This document shows positions 6,506-6,598 of a DNA stretch of 6,598 bases, piece by piece. This DNA is from an uncultured Beijerinckiaceae bacterium (GTDB lineage: Bacteria; Pseudomonadota; Alphaproteobacteria; Rhizobiales; Beijerinckiaceae). Numbering within the stretch: the stretch's first letter is position 1; the number at the start of each line of letters is the position of its first letter. Where the stretch lies: positions 1 through 6,598 of the forward strand of contig CALMGA010000142.1 in assembly GCA_937863205.1 (NCBI GenBank), written 5' to 3'. The notes beneath the pieces were generated by a model. That model did no database searches. It saw nothing but the letters and a program-made list of their open reading frames with translations, and had not been told where the DNA came from. The translations under genes were made by a program, and so were the position numbers.

Positions 6506-6598
6506 TCATTGGGATGTGATGGCGCTGGCGAGGTCGTCATCCCAGCCCAGCGTCTTGCGTTTGACTTCGAGGCTGGCCTTGTCGGGGATGGCCCTGAT
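6506..6598 (-). CDS. C-terminal fragment of an unidentified protein (5' end outside window)
   Basis: From the right edge the minus strand reads openly for 30 codons to a TGA, ending in KRKTLGWDDDLASAITSQ. About 25 of the 30 codons end in G or C, matching the other genes here. The composition (IPDKASLEVKRKTLGWDDD) looks like a soluble protein's C-terminus rather than shadow sequence. I do not recognise the family and cannot assign a function. The 132 bases between this stop and the padR start hold the padR operator region and only a small 5-bp hairpin (GCAGG/CCTGC, 6480-6496), so cotranscription with padR is not evident. Confidence 0.5.
   Translation of the reverse strand: MRAIPDKASLEVKRKTLGWDDDLASAITSQ

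Overview
This is a GC-rich chromosomal window with G/C-dominated third codon positions. It most likely comes from an alphaproteobacterium, plausibly a sphingomonad. The reasons are the style of its ParC and RecO proteins, a GTTC-N7-GTTC (alphaproteobacterial LexA type) element upstream of parC, and a PadR regulator with a Gly/Arg/Phe-rich N-terminal tail. The taxonomic call is an inference from protein style. No rRNA, tRNA, CRISPR array, insertion sequence or phage gene was seen.

Layout. The left block (2-2002, plus strand) is a tight set of envelope genes: the 3' end of a cis-prenyl (undecaprenyl) diphosphate synthase gene, a creD-type inner-membrane protein gene, and a small DUF2809-type membrane protein gene whose GTG start overlaps the creD stop. 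This block converges on parC (2045-4312, minus), which encodes topoisomerase IV subunit A. A gene-poor interval of about 300 bases upstream of parC carries the LexA-type box. After it comes a short single-pass membrane protein gene (4619-4840, plus) that converges on recO (4848-5597, minus). A PadR-family regulator gene (5732-6373, minus) lies upstream of recO, separated by an interval with two adjacent inverted repeats. The PadR upstream region holds clustered TTTCGATA/TTCGA elements that look like an autoregulatory operator. At the right edge, 6506-6598 (minus) appears to be the 3' end of an unidentified gene.

How the genes relate. uppS, creD and the DUF2809 gene look like one transcription unit concerned with the envelope. 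parC and recO are DNA topology and repair genes. The possible SOS box in front of parC would put decatenation under DNA-damage control, and it is the most testable point here. No new multi-gene system is evident: most of the window is ordinary chromosomal housekeeping, with interest confined to regulatory sites and a few unusual residues or domains.
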